From: Myxococcus sp. CA023
Lineage (GTDB): Bacteria; Myxococcota; Myxococcia; Myxococcales; Myxococcaceae
Assembly: GCF_010998615.1 (NCBI RefSeq)
Contig: NZ_JAAEAH010000029.1
Coordinates: forward strand, 30,528-94,527
Direction of reading: 5' to 3'
Length of the DNA: 64,000 nucleotides
Shown: positions 40,335 to 49,546 of the stretch, in pieces
Layout of the letters: each line of letters opens with the position of its first letter
Numbering within the stretch: the stretch's first letter is position 1
Made by a program: the position numbers and the translations under genes
The notes under the pieces: generated by a model
Databases searched by the model: none
The model's input: only the letters and a program-made list of their open reading frames with translations
Told to the model about the DNA's origin: nothing

Positions 40335-41864
40335 ATGGCACTTCCAGACCTGAAGGCGCTGAGCCTGCTCAACCACGTCCCGCCGAGGCTGCTTTCCGCG
40401 GCGGAGCGCTATCTCAAGGCGGTTCCGGGCGTGAAGGGCCTGCTCAACCGGGAGACGGGCTCGCTGCTGTCCGAACTGGAGAGCGGCCTGAAGCCCTACC
40501 GCGGGAAGATGCAGTCGTTCGACCACCTGCCGCCGACGGGGCGCTCGCGCGAGGACGTGCTGCGTGAGCTCCAGGCCCTGGAGTCGCAGGAGGAGTACCG
40601 CTGGCGCGAGGGCCGCGTGTCCGGCGGCGTGTACAACGGCGACGCGGAGCACATCGCGTTCCTCAACCGCGTCTATGCGCTGCATTCACAGAGCAACCCG
40701 CTGCACGCCGACCTGTGGCCCAGCGCCACCAAGTTCGAGGCGGAGGTGGTGGCGATGACGGCCAGCATGCTCGGCGCGGACGTGGCGAACGCGGGCCAGC
40801 CGGAGGAGGCGCGCATCTGCGGGGCCATGTCGTCCGGTGGCACCGAGAGCATCATGCTGGCGATGAAGACGTACCGGGACTGGGCCCGGGAGACCAAGGG
40901 CATCACCAAGCCGGAGATGGTGGCGCCCGCCAGCGCGCACCCAGCCTTCGACAAGGCGGCGCACTACTTCGGCATCAAGATGGTGCGGGTGCCGGTGGGC
41001 CCGGACTACCGCGCGGACGTGGCCGCCATGCGCAAGGCCATCAACCGCAACACCATCGTCCTCATCGGCTCGGCGCCCGGCTTTCCGCACGGTGTCATCG
41101 ACCCCATCGAGGCGCTGTCCGAGATCGCGCGCAAGAAGCGCATCGGCTTCCACACCGACGCGTGCCTGGGCGGCTTCGTGCTGCCCTTCGCCATGAAGCT
41201 GGGCTACGACGTGCCGCCCTTCGACTTCCGGCTGCCGGGCGTGACGTCCATGTCCGTGGACACGCACAAGTTCGGCTATGCGGCCAAGGGCTCCTCGGTG
41301 GTGTTGTACCGGGGCACGGAGCTGCGCTCGCACCAGTACTTCACGGCGACGGACTGGCCGGGTGGCATCTACTTCTCGCCCACCTTCTCCGGCAGCCGGC
41401 CCGGGGCGCTCATCGCCTCGGCGTGGGCCGCGCTGGTGAGCACGGGGGAGCAGGGCTACCTGGACGCCACCCGGAGCATCCTGGAGACGGCGGCGGCCAT
41501 CAAGAAGGGCATCCGGGACATCCCGGAGCTGCACGTGCTGGGGGACCCGCTGTTCGTCATCGCCTTCGGCTCGGAGTCCCTGGACATCTTCCAGGTGATG
41601 GAGCGGATGAGCGAGCACGGGTGGAACCTCAATGGCCTGCACAAACCGTCCGCCGTCCACCTGTGCGTCACGCTGCGCCACACGCAGCCCGGCGTCGCGG
41701 ACCAGTTCCTGGTCGACCTGCGCGACGCCGTGGACTACGTGAAGTCCCATCCCAGCGCGAAGGGGACGATGGCGCCCGTGTACGGCATGGCCGCCTCCGT
41801 GCCCTTCCGCGGTCTGGTGAGCGACCTGCTCAAGAAGTACATGGACCTGCTCTACAAGGTCTGA
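40335..41864 (+). CDS. Sphingosine-1-phosphate lyase-like PLP enzyme
   Basis: This 509-residue PLP-dependent lyase closely resembles eukaryotic S1P lyase along its whole catalytic length. It keeps [29 protein letters not shown] and the Schiff-base lysine K312 in [12 protein letters not shown]. The enzyme cleaves phosphorylated sphingoid bases to a fatty aldehyde and phosphoethanolamine. Unlike the human protein it lacks an obvious N-terminal transmembrane helix, so it is probably soluble or peripherally bound. It has a normal CAGGAG ribosome site. Its 3' end overlaps the convergent HEAT gene by 13 bases. Myxobacteria are reported to make sphingolipids, which would supply substrate. Confidence 0.9.
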   Translation: MALPDLKALSLLNHVPPRLLSAAERYLKAVPGVKGLLNRETGSLLSELESGLKPYRGKMQSFDHLPPTGRSREDVLRELQALESQEEYRWREGRVSGGVYNGDAEHIAFLNRVYALHSQSNPLHADLWPSATKFEAEVVAMTASMLGADVANAGQPEEARICGAMSSGGTESIMLAMKTYRDWARETKGITKPEMVAPASAHPAFDKAAHYFGIKMVRVPVGPDYRADVAAMRKAINRNTIVLIGSAPGFPHGVIDPIEALSEIARKKRIGFHTDACLGGFVLPFAMKLGYDVPPFDFRLPGVTSMSVDTHKFGYAAKGSSVVLYRGTELRSHQYFTATDWPGGIYFSPTFSGSRPGALIASAWAALVSTGEQGYLDATRSILETAAAIKKGIRDIPELHVLGDPLFVIAFGSESLDIFQVMERMSEHGWNLNGLHKPSAVHLCVTLRHTQPGVADQFLVDLRDAVDYVKSHPSAKGTMAPVYGMAASVPFRGLVSDLLKKYMDLLYKV

Positions 41865-43150
41865 GCGAAGTCCGAGAAGGGCTGGAAGGGATGGGAAACG
41901 GAAGCTGGGCGCAGCCGCGAGACCTGCGCCCATTGCTCCTGGGCGAAGCCATCGGGATTCAGTCGGACGGCCCCCTTGCTGCGAATGGCGACATTCAGAG
42001 CAAGGGCATGCCGCCGTGACATGGGCGCCTGGTGCAGTGCCTCCAGTATCAGTGCGGCGGTCACCGGTTGTCCGTGTAGATAGCGCGTGCCCGGCATGAA
42101 GCGCTTTCGCTGCTCCTTCCACCAGGCCTCAACAGCCTCGTGGTCGGGGAATGGCAGTTCGTCCTCGGGCGCCGGGATGAGCGGGGCATCGTCCTCATCC
42201 CCCTCATTGTTTGGTGCCTCCCGACGGAAGGGTCCTTCCACGACCAGGCCCGTGATGGTGGCGATGGCTTCCGCCGCGAGGTGGGCCACCTTCGGGTTTC
42301 GCAAGAGGGGGAGGCAGGCCTCGACGGCCGCCGGACTCCCACTGGTTCCCAGTGCCCGGAGCATGTCCCCCTGGAGTTCGGGCGTACCCAGCGCATTCGT
42401 TAGCATCTCGATGTCCTTGGGTTGCCCTCCCATCGCCACCAGGAGCGCAGTTCGCGCCATGGCCGGTGCGCGGGCATCGACGAAGTGCCTGCAGGCGCTC
42501 CATGCAGCCCGTCGGCCCAGCAACAGCCCCGCGACAAGCGCGGCGTCGCGGACTGTCGCGTCGGGCGAGTCCAGGGAGCGCGCCATCGCCGCAGTGTCGA
42601 GTGGGGACAGCCAGCGGCCCACCGCGCGCAGAGCGGCGGCCTGGAGCCGGGGAACTGCGCTGGACAAGAACGGTTTCAGTTCGACACGGGGATGCGGCTG
42701 CCGGAGGCTTACGGCATCGAGCGCGGTGGCAAGTACGGACGCAGGGGCCGTGCCTTCCGTCAATATCTTCTCCAGCCGTGCCGTGAGGGCCTCGCCCCCT
42801 CCCAGTTCCAGCACGCGGCGGATGCAGGACTGTCGCTGCTCCGAAGCCTCGTCAAAGCCTTCCAGCAGCGTGTCGAGATGCGCTGCCGTCGAATCCGACA
42901 GCAAGGTGAAGGCGGCGGCACAAAAGAGGCCAGCCTCCTCTTCTTCGAGCGCGGGTCGCAGCAGCCGCTCGACGGTGAGCGCTCCGCCCTCGCGCAGGCC
43001 TTCCACGTGCGCCAGCAATCGCTCCTCAGGCCCGTCGATGACCTCTCGCAGTACGTACCGAGGCGAGCGTAGCGAACGTTCCCACTGTCCCCAGAGAAAG
43101 GCCGCTTCGTTGAGGTGCTCTTCGAGGATGTCCCAGAGAATCATGGACAC
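41852..43150 (-). CDS. TIGR02270-type HEAT protein of the type VI effector locus
   Basis: The 432-residue protein opens with [17 protein letters not shown], a start typical of the TIGR02270 family. Degenerate HEAT-like helices follow, and the C-terminus has [18 protein letters not shown], a conserved block. The gene begins with GTG 43150 immediately after the DUF6484 stop codon (ATG 43144 is the alternative), so it is the last gene of the effector operon. Family members occur beside DUF2169 and DUF4150 genes, where a scaffold role in effector assembly is assumed but unproven. Confidence 0.8.
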   Translation of the reverse strand: MSMILWDILEEHLNEAAFLWGQWERSLRSPRYVLREVIDGPEERLLAHVEGLREGGALTVERLLRPALEEEEAGLFCAAAFTLLSDSTAAHLDTLLEGFDEASEQRQSCIRRVLELGGGEALTARLEKILTEGTAPASVLATALDAVSLRQPHPRVELKPFLSSAVPRLQAAALRAVGRWLSPLDTAAMARSLDSPDATVRDAALVAGLLLGRRAAWSACRHFVDARAPAMARTALLVAMGGQPKDIEMLTNALGTPELQGDMLRALGTSGSPAAVEACLPLLRNPKVAHLAAEAIATITGLVVEGPFRREAPNNEGDEDDAPLIPAPEDELPFPDHEAVEAWWKEQRKRFMPGTRYLHGQPVTAALILEALHQAPMSRRHALALNVAIRSKGAVRLNPDGFAQEQWAQVSRLRPASVSHPFQPFSDFAQTL

Positions 43151-43675
43151 CTAGTTGACCTTCACCGAGGCGCCCTTGATTCGATTGGTGCCTGTGGCGT
43201 GGGTTTCGACCTGGACGCCCCGGATGACGACCTTCCCATTGCGCCGCAGCGTGATGGTGGCTTCGCCACATCGGAGCACGACCTCCTCTTTCCCCTCCAG
43301 GACGACTCGCCGGCCATCCACCTGTGCATCCAAGGCGGATTCAGAGTCGGCTGCTCCCGAAAGCAATGCCTCGACCAAGGGCGAGGTGGATGCCGGTTGA
43401 AGCAACCCGATGAGCACCGGCCGCGACAGGTCATCCTGCTCGAAGAGCAGGAGCGCCCCTGGCCTTCGCGCGGTGGCGTCCGCCAGGACCTTGGGGCTCA
43501 TTGGGATGATGGTGCGCGCGGAAAGGGGACCCGCCGTATTTCCCTCGAAGTCCACCTGTGGATTGCCCTCTCCATCCACGCCTACGAGCCAGCCGACCCG
43601 TGGCCCCCGGGAGTCGACACGCGGCTCTTCCGCATCTCCTACGAACGGAACCGTTTCTCCAGCCTTTGCACGCAT
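43151..43675 (-). CDS. DUF6484 type VI-associated protein
   Basis: The 174-residue protein has the DUF6484 start (G-W-L-V-G-V-D-G-E-G-N-P-Q-V-D-F-E-G-N), a central S-R-P-V-L-I-G-L-L strand pair, and a C-terminal repeat region (G-K-V-V-I-R-G-V-Q-V-E-T-H-A-T-G-T-N-R-I) like the end of VgrG-associated beta-helices. It therefore probably binds a VgrG or PAAR tip. It has a very strong GGAG ribosome site and lies 42 bases after the immunity gene. No enzyme motif is seen. Confidence 0.82.
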   Translation of the reverse strand: MRAKAGETVPFVGDAEEPRVDSRGPRVGWLVGVDGEGNPQVDFEGNTAGPLSARTIIPMSPKVLADATARRPGALLLFEQDDLSRPVLIGLLQPASTSPLVEALLSGAADSESALDAQVDGRRVVLEGKEEVVLRCGEATITLRRNGKVVIRGVQVETHATGTNRIKGASVKVN

Positions 43676-43717
43676 CGGCTTATCTCCTGCCTTGGGGACT
43701 TGTCTCGCGACCGCTTG

Positions 43718-44308
43718 TCAGACGCCCGCGTAGCCTTCGGCGGGTTTGAACTGGAACCCTCGCATGCCTGACTTCTGGAGCACTTCCTTCACCGACTCGT
43801 GGACGATGAGGACGGACGGCTTCCCGAAGAGCCTGAACAGCTTCGCCCCTTGGATTTTCTGGGGGGCCAAATGCAGTTCCTTCAATTCGAAGATGGTGTT
43901 CTTGCCCAGGGGCTCCGCTGGGAAGCCGACCATGGGCGTGAAGACCGACGTCTGCCGGTCCATGCAGTCAATCAGGCCGACGACGTTGGCCGCCTGATGG
44001 CTGGACGTCTTCTTGCCTGACGACTCGTCGATGAGCGTCAGCGGGTAGTAATCGACGTTGTCGATTCCGGCTGATTCCAGGGCCTCGCGGAAGCGGGGGG
44101 ATAAGACGAGGGTGGCGGGAGACGCGCTCATGTAGTCCACCATGTCCCCCTCGGCGCCCACGCGTTTTCGCGCGGTCAGGGGAGGCAGGGGCCCCAGCTT
44201 GGCGCCGCTCATGAACGACACCTTTTTCTTTTCGAATCCCGGAATGGGATCCAGGTACAGGCTCGTTGCGTTGTCTTCGGCGGGCCCATAGCGAATGACG
44301 TGGTACAT
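43718..44308 (-). CDS. Imm11/DUF1629-type immunity protein
   Basis: This 196-residue protein resembles the Imm11 (DUF1629) group: an N-terminal Y-H-V-I-R-Y strand, then F-R-E-A-L-E-S-A-G-I-D-N-V-D-Y-Y-P-L-T-L and A-A-N-V-V-G-L-I-D-C-M-D. Its ATG overlaps the toxin gene's stop by one base (TGATG), the coupling expected for a cognate immunity protein. No signal peptide, so it should neutralise a cytoplasmic nuclease. Specificity for the adjacent AHH toxin is inferred from context. Confidence 0.8.
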   Translation of the reverse strand: MYHVIRYGPAEDNATSLYLDPIPGFEKKKVSFMSGAKLGPLPPLTARKRVGAEGDMVDYMSASPATLVLSPRFREALESAGIDNVDYYPLTLIDESSGKKTSSHQAANVVGLIDCMDRQTSVFTPMVGFPAEPLGKNTIFELKELHLAPQKIQGAKLFRLFGKPSVLIVHESVKEVLQKSGMRGFQFKPAEGYAGV

Positions 44309-45111
44309 CAGACTCCCTTCAAGGATTTGCGTTGCGTGTTATTGATGATCTGCTGTCGCTGCTGTTCCGCATAACGTTGCCGCCGATCCTCCAGGGTTCG
44401 AACCGCGCTGGTATAGACCGACAGCGAGTTCAAGTGCAGCCCCCAGAACTCCACGCCACTGGCTTGTTGCCGGATGCCCAGGATTCGAGTCTGGACGAAC
44501 ACCGAAGCTTGCTTCAACTGCTCTGCAAGGGCGAGCTGTAATGCGACATCTTCCTTGCCCTGGCAGACCTCCGCGTATGCGTTCTCGATGTCATCCAAGA
44601 GATCTGCGATGGGGGAGGTGTATGCGCCAGGATGGCTGCCGTTGTGCTGCTGCAGGAGGTGGAGCGCGACGTCTGCCTCGTCTTTGGGCAGGAGCATCCC
44701 ATTGGAAACGCCGTTGATGTCCCAGCCCGCGAGGACGGCGTTGTCCTTCAAGGTCGAGGTACTGTCCAACTGCTCGACAGGTAGGATGTGATGGGCCTCG
44801 ACCCGATAGGGATGGGTCTCCGCCTTGAGCGTGATGGTGCCATCCTTGCGCTGGTCCAGGTACATCTTGCGAACGTTGGTCTCGCCATGCCCTCCCTTGG
44901 CCCATGGCTCCAGGTTCTTTCCGTGCAGGGTATCCCGTAGCTTTTGGCCCTGGCGCGACACGTTCCCCGTTCCCTTCGGGTTGTACTCCGCGTCGAGGTC
45001 CTTCTCGTGTCCCTCGCAGTTGGACCACTTGCACTTCTTCTTGTCCGGGGCCTTTTCCTCATCGGCCTGCTTCGCGGCAATCCCGGTGGCACCATCAAAT
45101 TGATTGGGCAT
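44308..45111 (-). CDS. AHH-domain nuclease toxin (type VI effector)
   Basis: The 267-residue protein carries the AHH nuclease motif E-A-H-H-I-L-P near residues 105-111. The family's W-D-I-N-G-V-S-N-G-M-L-L-P and H-N-G-S-H-P-G-A-Y segments follow. AHH enzymes are HNH/ENDO VII-fold DNases. The N-terminal 100 residues are polar, with a C-K-W-S-N-C segment that could bind metal, and contain no PAAR or secretion domain. Delivery probably depends on the DUF4150 protein encoded 8 bases upstream. The gene is visibly lower in G+C than the housekeeping genes around the locus, as is common for polymorphic toxins. Confidence 0.88.
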   Translation of the reverse strand: MPNQFDGATGIAAKQADEEKAPDKKKCKWSNCEGHEKDLDAEYNPKGTGNVSRQGQKLRDTLHGKNLEPWAKGGHGETNVRKMYLDQRKDGTITLKAETHPYRVEAHHILPVEQLDSTSTLKDNAVLAGWDINGVSNGMLLPKDEADVALHLLQQHNGSHPGAYTSPIADLLDDIENAYAEVCQGKEDVALQLALAEQLKQASVFVQTRILGIRQQASGVEFWGLHLNSLSVYTSAVRTLEDRRQRYAEQQRQQIINNTQRKSLKGV

Positions 45112-45119
45112 GGTGGGCC

Positions 45120-45500
45120 TCAACCCATGATGTTCTTCTTGTTGTGGAAGAGGGGGTCACCCATGCGACACACGTTCTTGCCTTCGAACTTCACGTCGAA
45201 GGAATAGAGCATGAATTCCGCCTCGCCCTTGGTCGAGCCACTCACGACGCCCCCTGCGGAACCGGCTTCATCGCCCGCGGTGAGGCTGTACTTCGCGCCC
45301 TTGACCATGGGCATTTTTCCCTCGACCACGACGGATTTGGGGCCCTTCGCCGTATCGCTGGACTTGCCAATGTTCGGGTATGGAATGGGGACGGGCCCGG
45401 AGGGCGTTGGCGTCTTGCATACGTCAGGGAAGACCGTGTTCATGCCTCCGCTCCCCTGATGCACGACACCTCGGAAATTGACGAAGACCGAACTTGGCAT
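45120..45500 (-). CDS. DUF4150 PAAR-like tip protein
   Basis: The 126-residue protein is a compact DUF4150 (PAAR-like) domain: F-P-D-V-C-K-T-P-T-P-S-G-P-V-P-I-P-Y-P-N, then a glycine-rich turn region and C-R-M-G-D-P-L-F-H-N. PAAR-like proteins cap the VgrG spike and attach effectors. ATG 45500 is preceded by GGGGAAGAG. It is placed between the ketosynthase-like and toxin genes with 11- and 8-base gaps, as expected for co-assembly with the AHH toxin. Confidence 0.9.
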   Translation of the reverse strand: MPSSVFVNFRGVVHQGSGGMNTVFPDVCKTPTPSGPVPIPYPNIGKSSDTAKGPKSVVVEGKMPMVKGAKYSLTAGDEAGSAGGVVSGSTKGEAEFMLYSFDVKFEGKNVCRMGDPLFHNKKNIMG

Positions 45501-45511
45501 TGGCTCTTCCC

Positions 45512-46582
45512 CTATGACGGCCTGGGTTCTCTGCTGACGAGGGTGGCGGCGCGCAGAGTCGTTTCGGAAGAACACCAAGCAAGGCATGGCCCGGGCAGGT
45601 GACCTCTCTTCAGTCCGAGCGCCGCGAGTCCAACGAGGACCGGGCCAGTCGCCGCCCCGAGGTCTCCGAAGCAATCCGCGGGGTGCTCCATGCGCAGTTC
45701 CGGGTGCAGGGCCTCTCGGTTGCGGATGAACGCCACGCCCCATTCTTTTGCCCCGAAGCTCTCGCCGTTCAGGCTCGCGAACACGGTTCGAATCGGAAGG
45801 CCAGAGGCCCCCTCGACGGCGGCGCGGACTGCATCTGCCAGTCCATCGCCCAGGTATGGTTGTTCGCTATATCGATGTCCCAGTTCCTCGCCCAGGCCCG
45901 GAGAGGACACGTGGGCTATGGCCGTGGAGTTCGGGAGGATTCTCTGCGCGGACAGCAAGAGAAACCCAGCGCCTTCACCTGGCACGAAGCCATCCAAAAC
46001 CTCCTCCGCATGAACCCGTCCCTCTTGGTCCAGCATGCCGAGCACTCCGGCGTCCACATGGCTGTCGACGCCTCCAACCAGGACCGCGCGCACCGTACGG
46101 GTCTGCAGCAAGGCGAGGGCAGGCTTCAGCAATTCCAGTCCCGCAGCTCTGCCGCGGGCCGACAGGCGGCTCGTTCCCGCGGCGAAGCGAATTCCCGTTT
46201 GCAGTGAGAGCCGTTGAAGAAATTGATCATCCAGGGGCCCTTGCCGCCCGGGAGTGGGCTCGGGGCTCGCAAGGAGCAAGGGCAGAGGCTCTTCCTTGAG
46301 GAGGTCGGCTGCCTCCTGCAGTGCATGGGTGGCGAGCCGGAGCATGCGGGCCTGCCGTGATGTGAGCGAGTGCTGGGCCGCCAGTTCCGGAACGAGAGAC
46401 GGCAACGCCTCGTCAGGCAGGGAGGCGAGGATCATCGGGCGTCCCTGACGGTTGATGAAGTCATGCTCGCGGAGTCGGCTGATGCCCGCGCGAATGGCAG
46501 TGGCACTCGCCGCGGCCCTGAGCCCGACTGGTGTCGTCATTCCCACTGCGTGAATCCAGGCTCCGCCGCGTTCCATGCCCAT
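45512..46582 (-). CDS. Ketosynthase-like protein of the type VI effector locus, no catalytic Cys
   Basis: The 356-residue protein has a thiolase/beta-ketoacyl-synthase-like fold: an N-terminal I-H-A-V-G-M-T-T-P-V-G, a central A-V-L-V-G-G-V-D-S-H and G-A-G-F-L-L-L, and a C-terminal C-F-G-D-L-G-A-A-T-G-P. At about the position of the nucleophilic Cys of FabF the sequence reads A-G-T-S-R-L-S-A-R-G instead. The family occurs inside DUF2169/DUF4150 effector loci. It probably does not make fatty acids; a structural or acyl-binding role in effector maturation is possible. Gap to DUF2169 is 10 bases. Confidence 0.75.
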   Translation of the reverse strand: MGMERGGAWIHAVGMTTPVGLRAAASATAIRAGISRLREHDFINRQGRPMILASLPDEALPSLVPELAAQHSLTSRQARMLRLATHALQEAADLLKEEPLPLLLASPEPTPGRQGPLDDQFLQRLSLQTGIRFAAGTSRLSARGRAAGLELLKPALALLQTRTVRAVLVGGVDSHVDAGVLGMLDQEGRVHAEEVLDGFVPGEGAGFLLLSAQRILPNSTAIAHVSSPGLGEELGHRYSEQPYLGDGLADAVRAAVEGASGLPIRTVFASLNGESFGAKEWGVAFIRNREALHPELRMEHPADCFGDLGAATGPVLVGLAALGLKRGHLPGPCLAWCSSETTLRAATLVSREPRPS

Positions 46583-46592
46583 GCTCCACGCC

Positions 46593-47621
46593 CTACGGTT
46601 CCAATTGCAGCTTGTTCAGACGGGCCACGACGTGCCGGACCTGAAGCACCTTCTTGTCGCACGGAACAGATGCACGCCAGAGCATGCACACGCGGTGCTC
46701 ATCTGGCTCGATGAGTACCGTCTCAAGGCTGGCTCGCGGCGTTTCCTGCTTGCCTGCGACGTCGACTCGGATGGCGGGCTCGCAGAGTGGCAGGGTGAAT
46801 TGGCACACGCCTTCTTTCAGCGCATGCAGGATGGAAACGGTCTCACCACCCTTCAAGAAGGCTGGGGCAATCAGGTCCGAGGAGGCGACTTGGAAGAAAC
46901 GCTCGTCGAAGTCGGCCGGAAGGAAGGGGGCGCGGCGCTTGCGCCATGTCTCGTCGTACGTCCCAACGTATTCCTTGCGTGGTGACCAGGAGGGCGCAAT
47001 GGGCGCGAAGCAGGCGGGTTCCGCGCGATCTCCTGCCTCGGCGACCGGGCGGCGTGGATCCTCCAAATTCGGGAGAGGCAGTCCGACCAGTTCCGACATG
47101 CCGCGTTGCCCGCGAAAGCCTCGTCCCACCGGATTACGTGCCACGAACAGCGACTTGCCTGATGGCGTGACATGGGTTCCGCCAAAGGCCCGCTCGTAGG
47201 TGAGCGGCATGGTCAGAAAGGGCTCCGGAGAGGAAATGCGGGGCCCCCAGACCCCTGCGCGCCAGGAGCGATCTCCAATGACTCGGATGGCCTTGGTCAG
47301 CCTGCCGACAGTGAGTTGGACATCCAACTCCGTTACGGCCTTGCCCCGAGGCGCATGTGCGTTACCGACGAGAAGGACATCCGTGGATGTCTTGCATAGG
47401 TGTCGATCGCCGGCCTGGCGCAAGCTCGATGCGGTCTCTTCGTTCCAAGGGACGTCGGACACCAGGAGCGGCACCTGCTTCTCGGCCACGGAGAGGCTTC
47501 GCACAGGCGGTCGGAGGTTGAATGTGCCTTTCATTGCCACGTACAGCGTGTCGACCCCGCGCGGATCCGGAAAAAGGTCGATACCGACCTCGAATGGCGT
47601 GGAGTTGGTCACCTGCAGCAT
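46593..47621 (-). CDS. DUF2169 type VI accessory protein
   Basis: The 342-residue protein starts M-L-Q-V-T-N-S-T-P-F and matches DUF2169, with typical W-R-A-G-V-W-G, F-x-x-M-P-L-T-Y-E-R-A-F-G-G and N-P-V-G-R-G-F motifs. DUF2169 proteins act as adaptors or chaperones that load PAAR-type effectors on the type VI spike. It is the first gene of the seven-gene operon, with an AGAGG ribosome site and a 345-base upstream gap that should contain the promoter. Confidence 0.9.
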   Translation of the reverse strand: MLQVTNSTPFEVGIDLFPDPRGVDTLYVAMKGTFNLRPPVRSLSVAEKQVPLLVSDVPWNEETASSLRQAGDRHLCKTSTDVLLVGNAHAPRGKAVTELDVQLTVGRLTKAIRVIGDRSWRAGVWGPRISSPEPFLTMPLTYERAFGGTHVTPSGKSLFVARNPVGRGFRGQRGMSELVGLPLPNLEDPRRPVAEAGDRAEPACFAPIAPSWSPRKEYVGTYDETWRKRRAPFLPADFDERFFQVASSDLIAPAFLKGGETVSILHALKEGVCQFTLPLCEPAIRVDVAGKQETPRASLETVLIEPDEHRVCMLWRASVPCDKKVLQVRHVVARLNKLQLEP

Positions 47622-47966
47622 GAATGGGCCTCTGGGTTAGCTCATTGACATGATGTTGGTTGTTAGCACTTGGGGTGTTGTGAGTGCAAATGTCCGGAAA
47701 TCGGGCTTGTGTGTGCAGGGCGTGTGTCTTTTATTTGACGCTAATGTTTGGCTCTGCGGGGTGGCGCCATCGGGCGCATGATGGTCATTCCTCCTGCGAG
47801 TCGGCAGAAAAGGTGAGCATCTCGTGGAAGGCCCGTGGCATTACGGTGCCACGGCCCCCTGTCGCGCGTGGCACGACATGAGGCCTCAGGAGGATGTTCG
47901 CACGGCGGTGCCGGATGGTGCCGAGCGAGCTGCACGGCACCATCGGCCGAAGAGTCTTCCGTCTGC
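47622..47966. promoter_or_regulatory. Intergenic region upstream of the type VI effector operon
   Basis: This 345-base stretch between two minus-strand genes has no credible gene. The part next to DUF2169 (47640-47760) is distinctly richer in T and A than neighbouring DNA and is the probable promoter region of the effector operon. I could not place a sigma-70 or sigma-54 consensus with confidence, and no strong hairpin was found. Confidence 0.4.
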
Positions 47967-49148
47967 TTAGAGCGCCCGGCTGGCGATTTCCGCCAGCTCC
48001 GCGTCCGTCAGCACCAGGGGGTTGGCTTTCATGCTGCTGGCCTCCTTGGCCTTCGCGACCAGCCCGGGCACCTGGGCCTCCGTCAGCCCATAGCGTCCCA
48101 GTCCCGGCACGCCCAGCGCCGCGCGCAGTTCGTCTACCCACGTGACGGCGTCCTCGGCCCGAGCATCGGCCCGCCCCGTCAGCAGCACCGCGAGTTCCTG
48201 CACCCGCGGCAGTGACGGATGCGTTGGCGCACGGGCCCGCAGCGCGCGCAGGTTGACGTCCAGCACCGCGGGCAGAAGTGCCGCGCACACCGCGCCGTGG
48301 GGCGCGTCGAACATGCCACCCAGGGGCGCGGCAAAGCCGTGCACCGCGCCCAGACCGGCATTGGCCAGACACAGACCGCCGAAGAGACTGGCCAGGGCCA
48401 GGTCCTCGCGGGCGGGCGCATCCGGACCGTCCAGCACCGCGCGCCGCAGCGAACGCGCCGACCGGCGCAGCCCCTCTCGCGCCAGCGCGTCGGTCAGCGG
48501 GTTGGCGCGCGCGGAGAGGAAGGGTTCGATGAGCTGCGACAGCGCGTCCATGCCGCTGGAGGCCAGCACTGCGGCCGGCGCCCCCGTGAGCAGGTCCGGG
48601 TCCACCAGCGCCACACGCGGCAGCATGTGCGGACTGCGCAGGCTGGCCTTCGCCTTCGCGTCCTTCGAGCCAAGCACTGCGTTTCGCGTCACCTCGGAGC
48701 CGGTGCCGGCCGTGGTGGGGATGGCCATGAAGGGCTGGGACGGGCGGGTGAGCGGCTGGCCCCGGCCAATGACTTCCAGGTAGTCCAGCGGGTCGCCCCC
48801 ATTGGCGGCGAGCGCGGCAATGGCCTTGCCCGCGTCCAGCGCGCTGCCTCCGCCCAGGGCCACCACCACATCACAGCCCGCTTCCGCGACGCGCGCGGTG
48901 CCTTCACGAGCACGCTCCACGGTGGGCTCGCCGTCCACGGAAAAGACCGTCACGCCCAGGCCCAGGCGTTCCAATGCGTCCTGGAGGGGCCGCGCGCGTG
49001 TGGGATTGGCACCGGTGACGAGCAGCACCCGGGAGCCCCCGAGGCCGCGGATGGCCTCCGGCGCTTCGGCCAGGCGGCCCGGGCCGAAGAGGACGCGGGT
49101 GGCGGTGGCGAACTCGAACGAGGAAGAAGCGCTCACGTCCGTCACCAC
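47967..49148 (-). CDS. Iron-containing alcohol dehydrogenase (maleylacetate-reductase-like)
   Basis: The 393-residue protein belongs to the iron-dependent alcohol dehydrogenases. NAD(P)-binding [10 protein letters not shown] and [11 protein letters not shown] are present. Metal ligands fit L-V-D-P-D, A-V-H-G-F-A and D-A-P-H-G-A. Its start region overlaps the 3' end of the upstream ABM gene (7 bases), so the two form one unit. Pairing with a quinol-monooxygenase-like protein suggests aromatic or quinone metabolism, perhaps maleylacetate reduction; this is inference. Confidence 0.85.
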   Translation of the reverse strand: MVTDVSASSSFEFATATRVLFGPGRLAEAPEAIRGLGGSRVLLVTGANPTRARPLQDALERLGLGVTVFSVDGEPTVERAREGTARVAEAGCDVVVALGGGSALDAGKAIAALAANGGDPLDYLEVIGRGQPLTRPSQPFMAIPTTAGTGSEVTRNAVLGSKDAKAKASLRSPHMLPRVALVDPDLLTGAPAAVLASSGMDALSQLIEPFLSARANPLTDALAREGLRRSARSLRRAVLDGPDAPAREDLALASLFGGLCLANAGLGAVHGFAAPLGGMFDAPHGAVCAALLPAVLDVNLRALRARAPTHPSLPRVQELAVLLTGRADARAEDAVTWVDELRAALGVPGLGRYGLTEAQVPGLVAKAKEASSMKANPLVLTDAELAEIASRAL

Positions 49149-49459
49149 CCGTCGTCGTCGGGGAAGCGGTTGACGAACTTCCGGCTGGTGCGGGGCTCCG
49201 CCATCATCGGCGCCACGGTGTCGCGCCAGGTGAGGTAGTGCGCCGTCTCCTTGTGCGCGGCGGGGGCCTGCGGCGTCCGGTACGCCTCTACCAGCACGAA
49301 GCGCGTAGGGTCCTCGGCGTCCTGCACGACGTCGAAGCGGGCAATGCCAGGCTCCTTCACGCTTTCGCGCGCATTGGCGAGCGTGGCCTGGTGGAAGGCG
49401 TCCACGTGCTCCGGCTTGACGTGGACCTGGACGTGAACGACGAGGAGGCTGTGGGACAT
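49142..49459 (-). CDS. Antibiotic biosynthesis monooxygenase (ABM) domain protein
   Basis: The 105-residue protein is a single ferredoxin-like ABM domain: [15 protein letters not shown] at the start, then [10 protein letters not shown] and F-V-L-V-E-A-Y-R-T. Such proteins dimerise and include cofactor-free quinol monooxygenases (YgiN/LsrG-like). It overlaps the alcohol dehydrogenase gene and is probably its functional partner. No signal peptide. Confidence 0.88.
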   Translation of the reverse strand: MSHSLLVVHVQVHVKPEHVDAFHQATLANARESVKEPGIARFDVVQDAEDPTRFVLVEAYRTPQAPAAHKETAHYLTWRDTVAPMMAEPRTSRKFVNRFPDDDGW

Positions 49460-49546
49460 GCCCCGGAAACTACTCCGGGCCGGGGCCGCGTGGGGACGCG
49501 GCCTCCGGCCCGGGAGGGGGCAGGGGTGTTGGCTGCCCGTCAGTGG

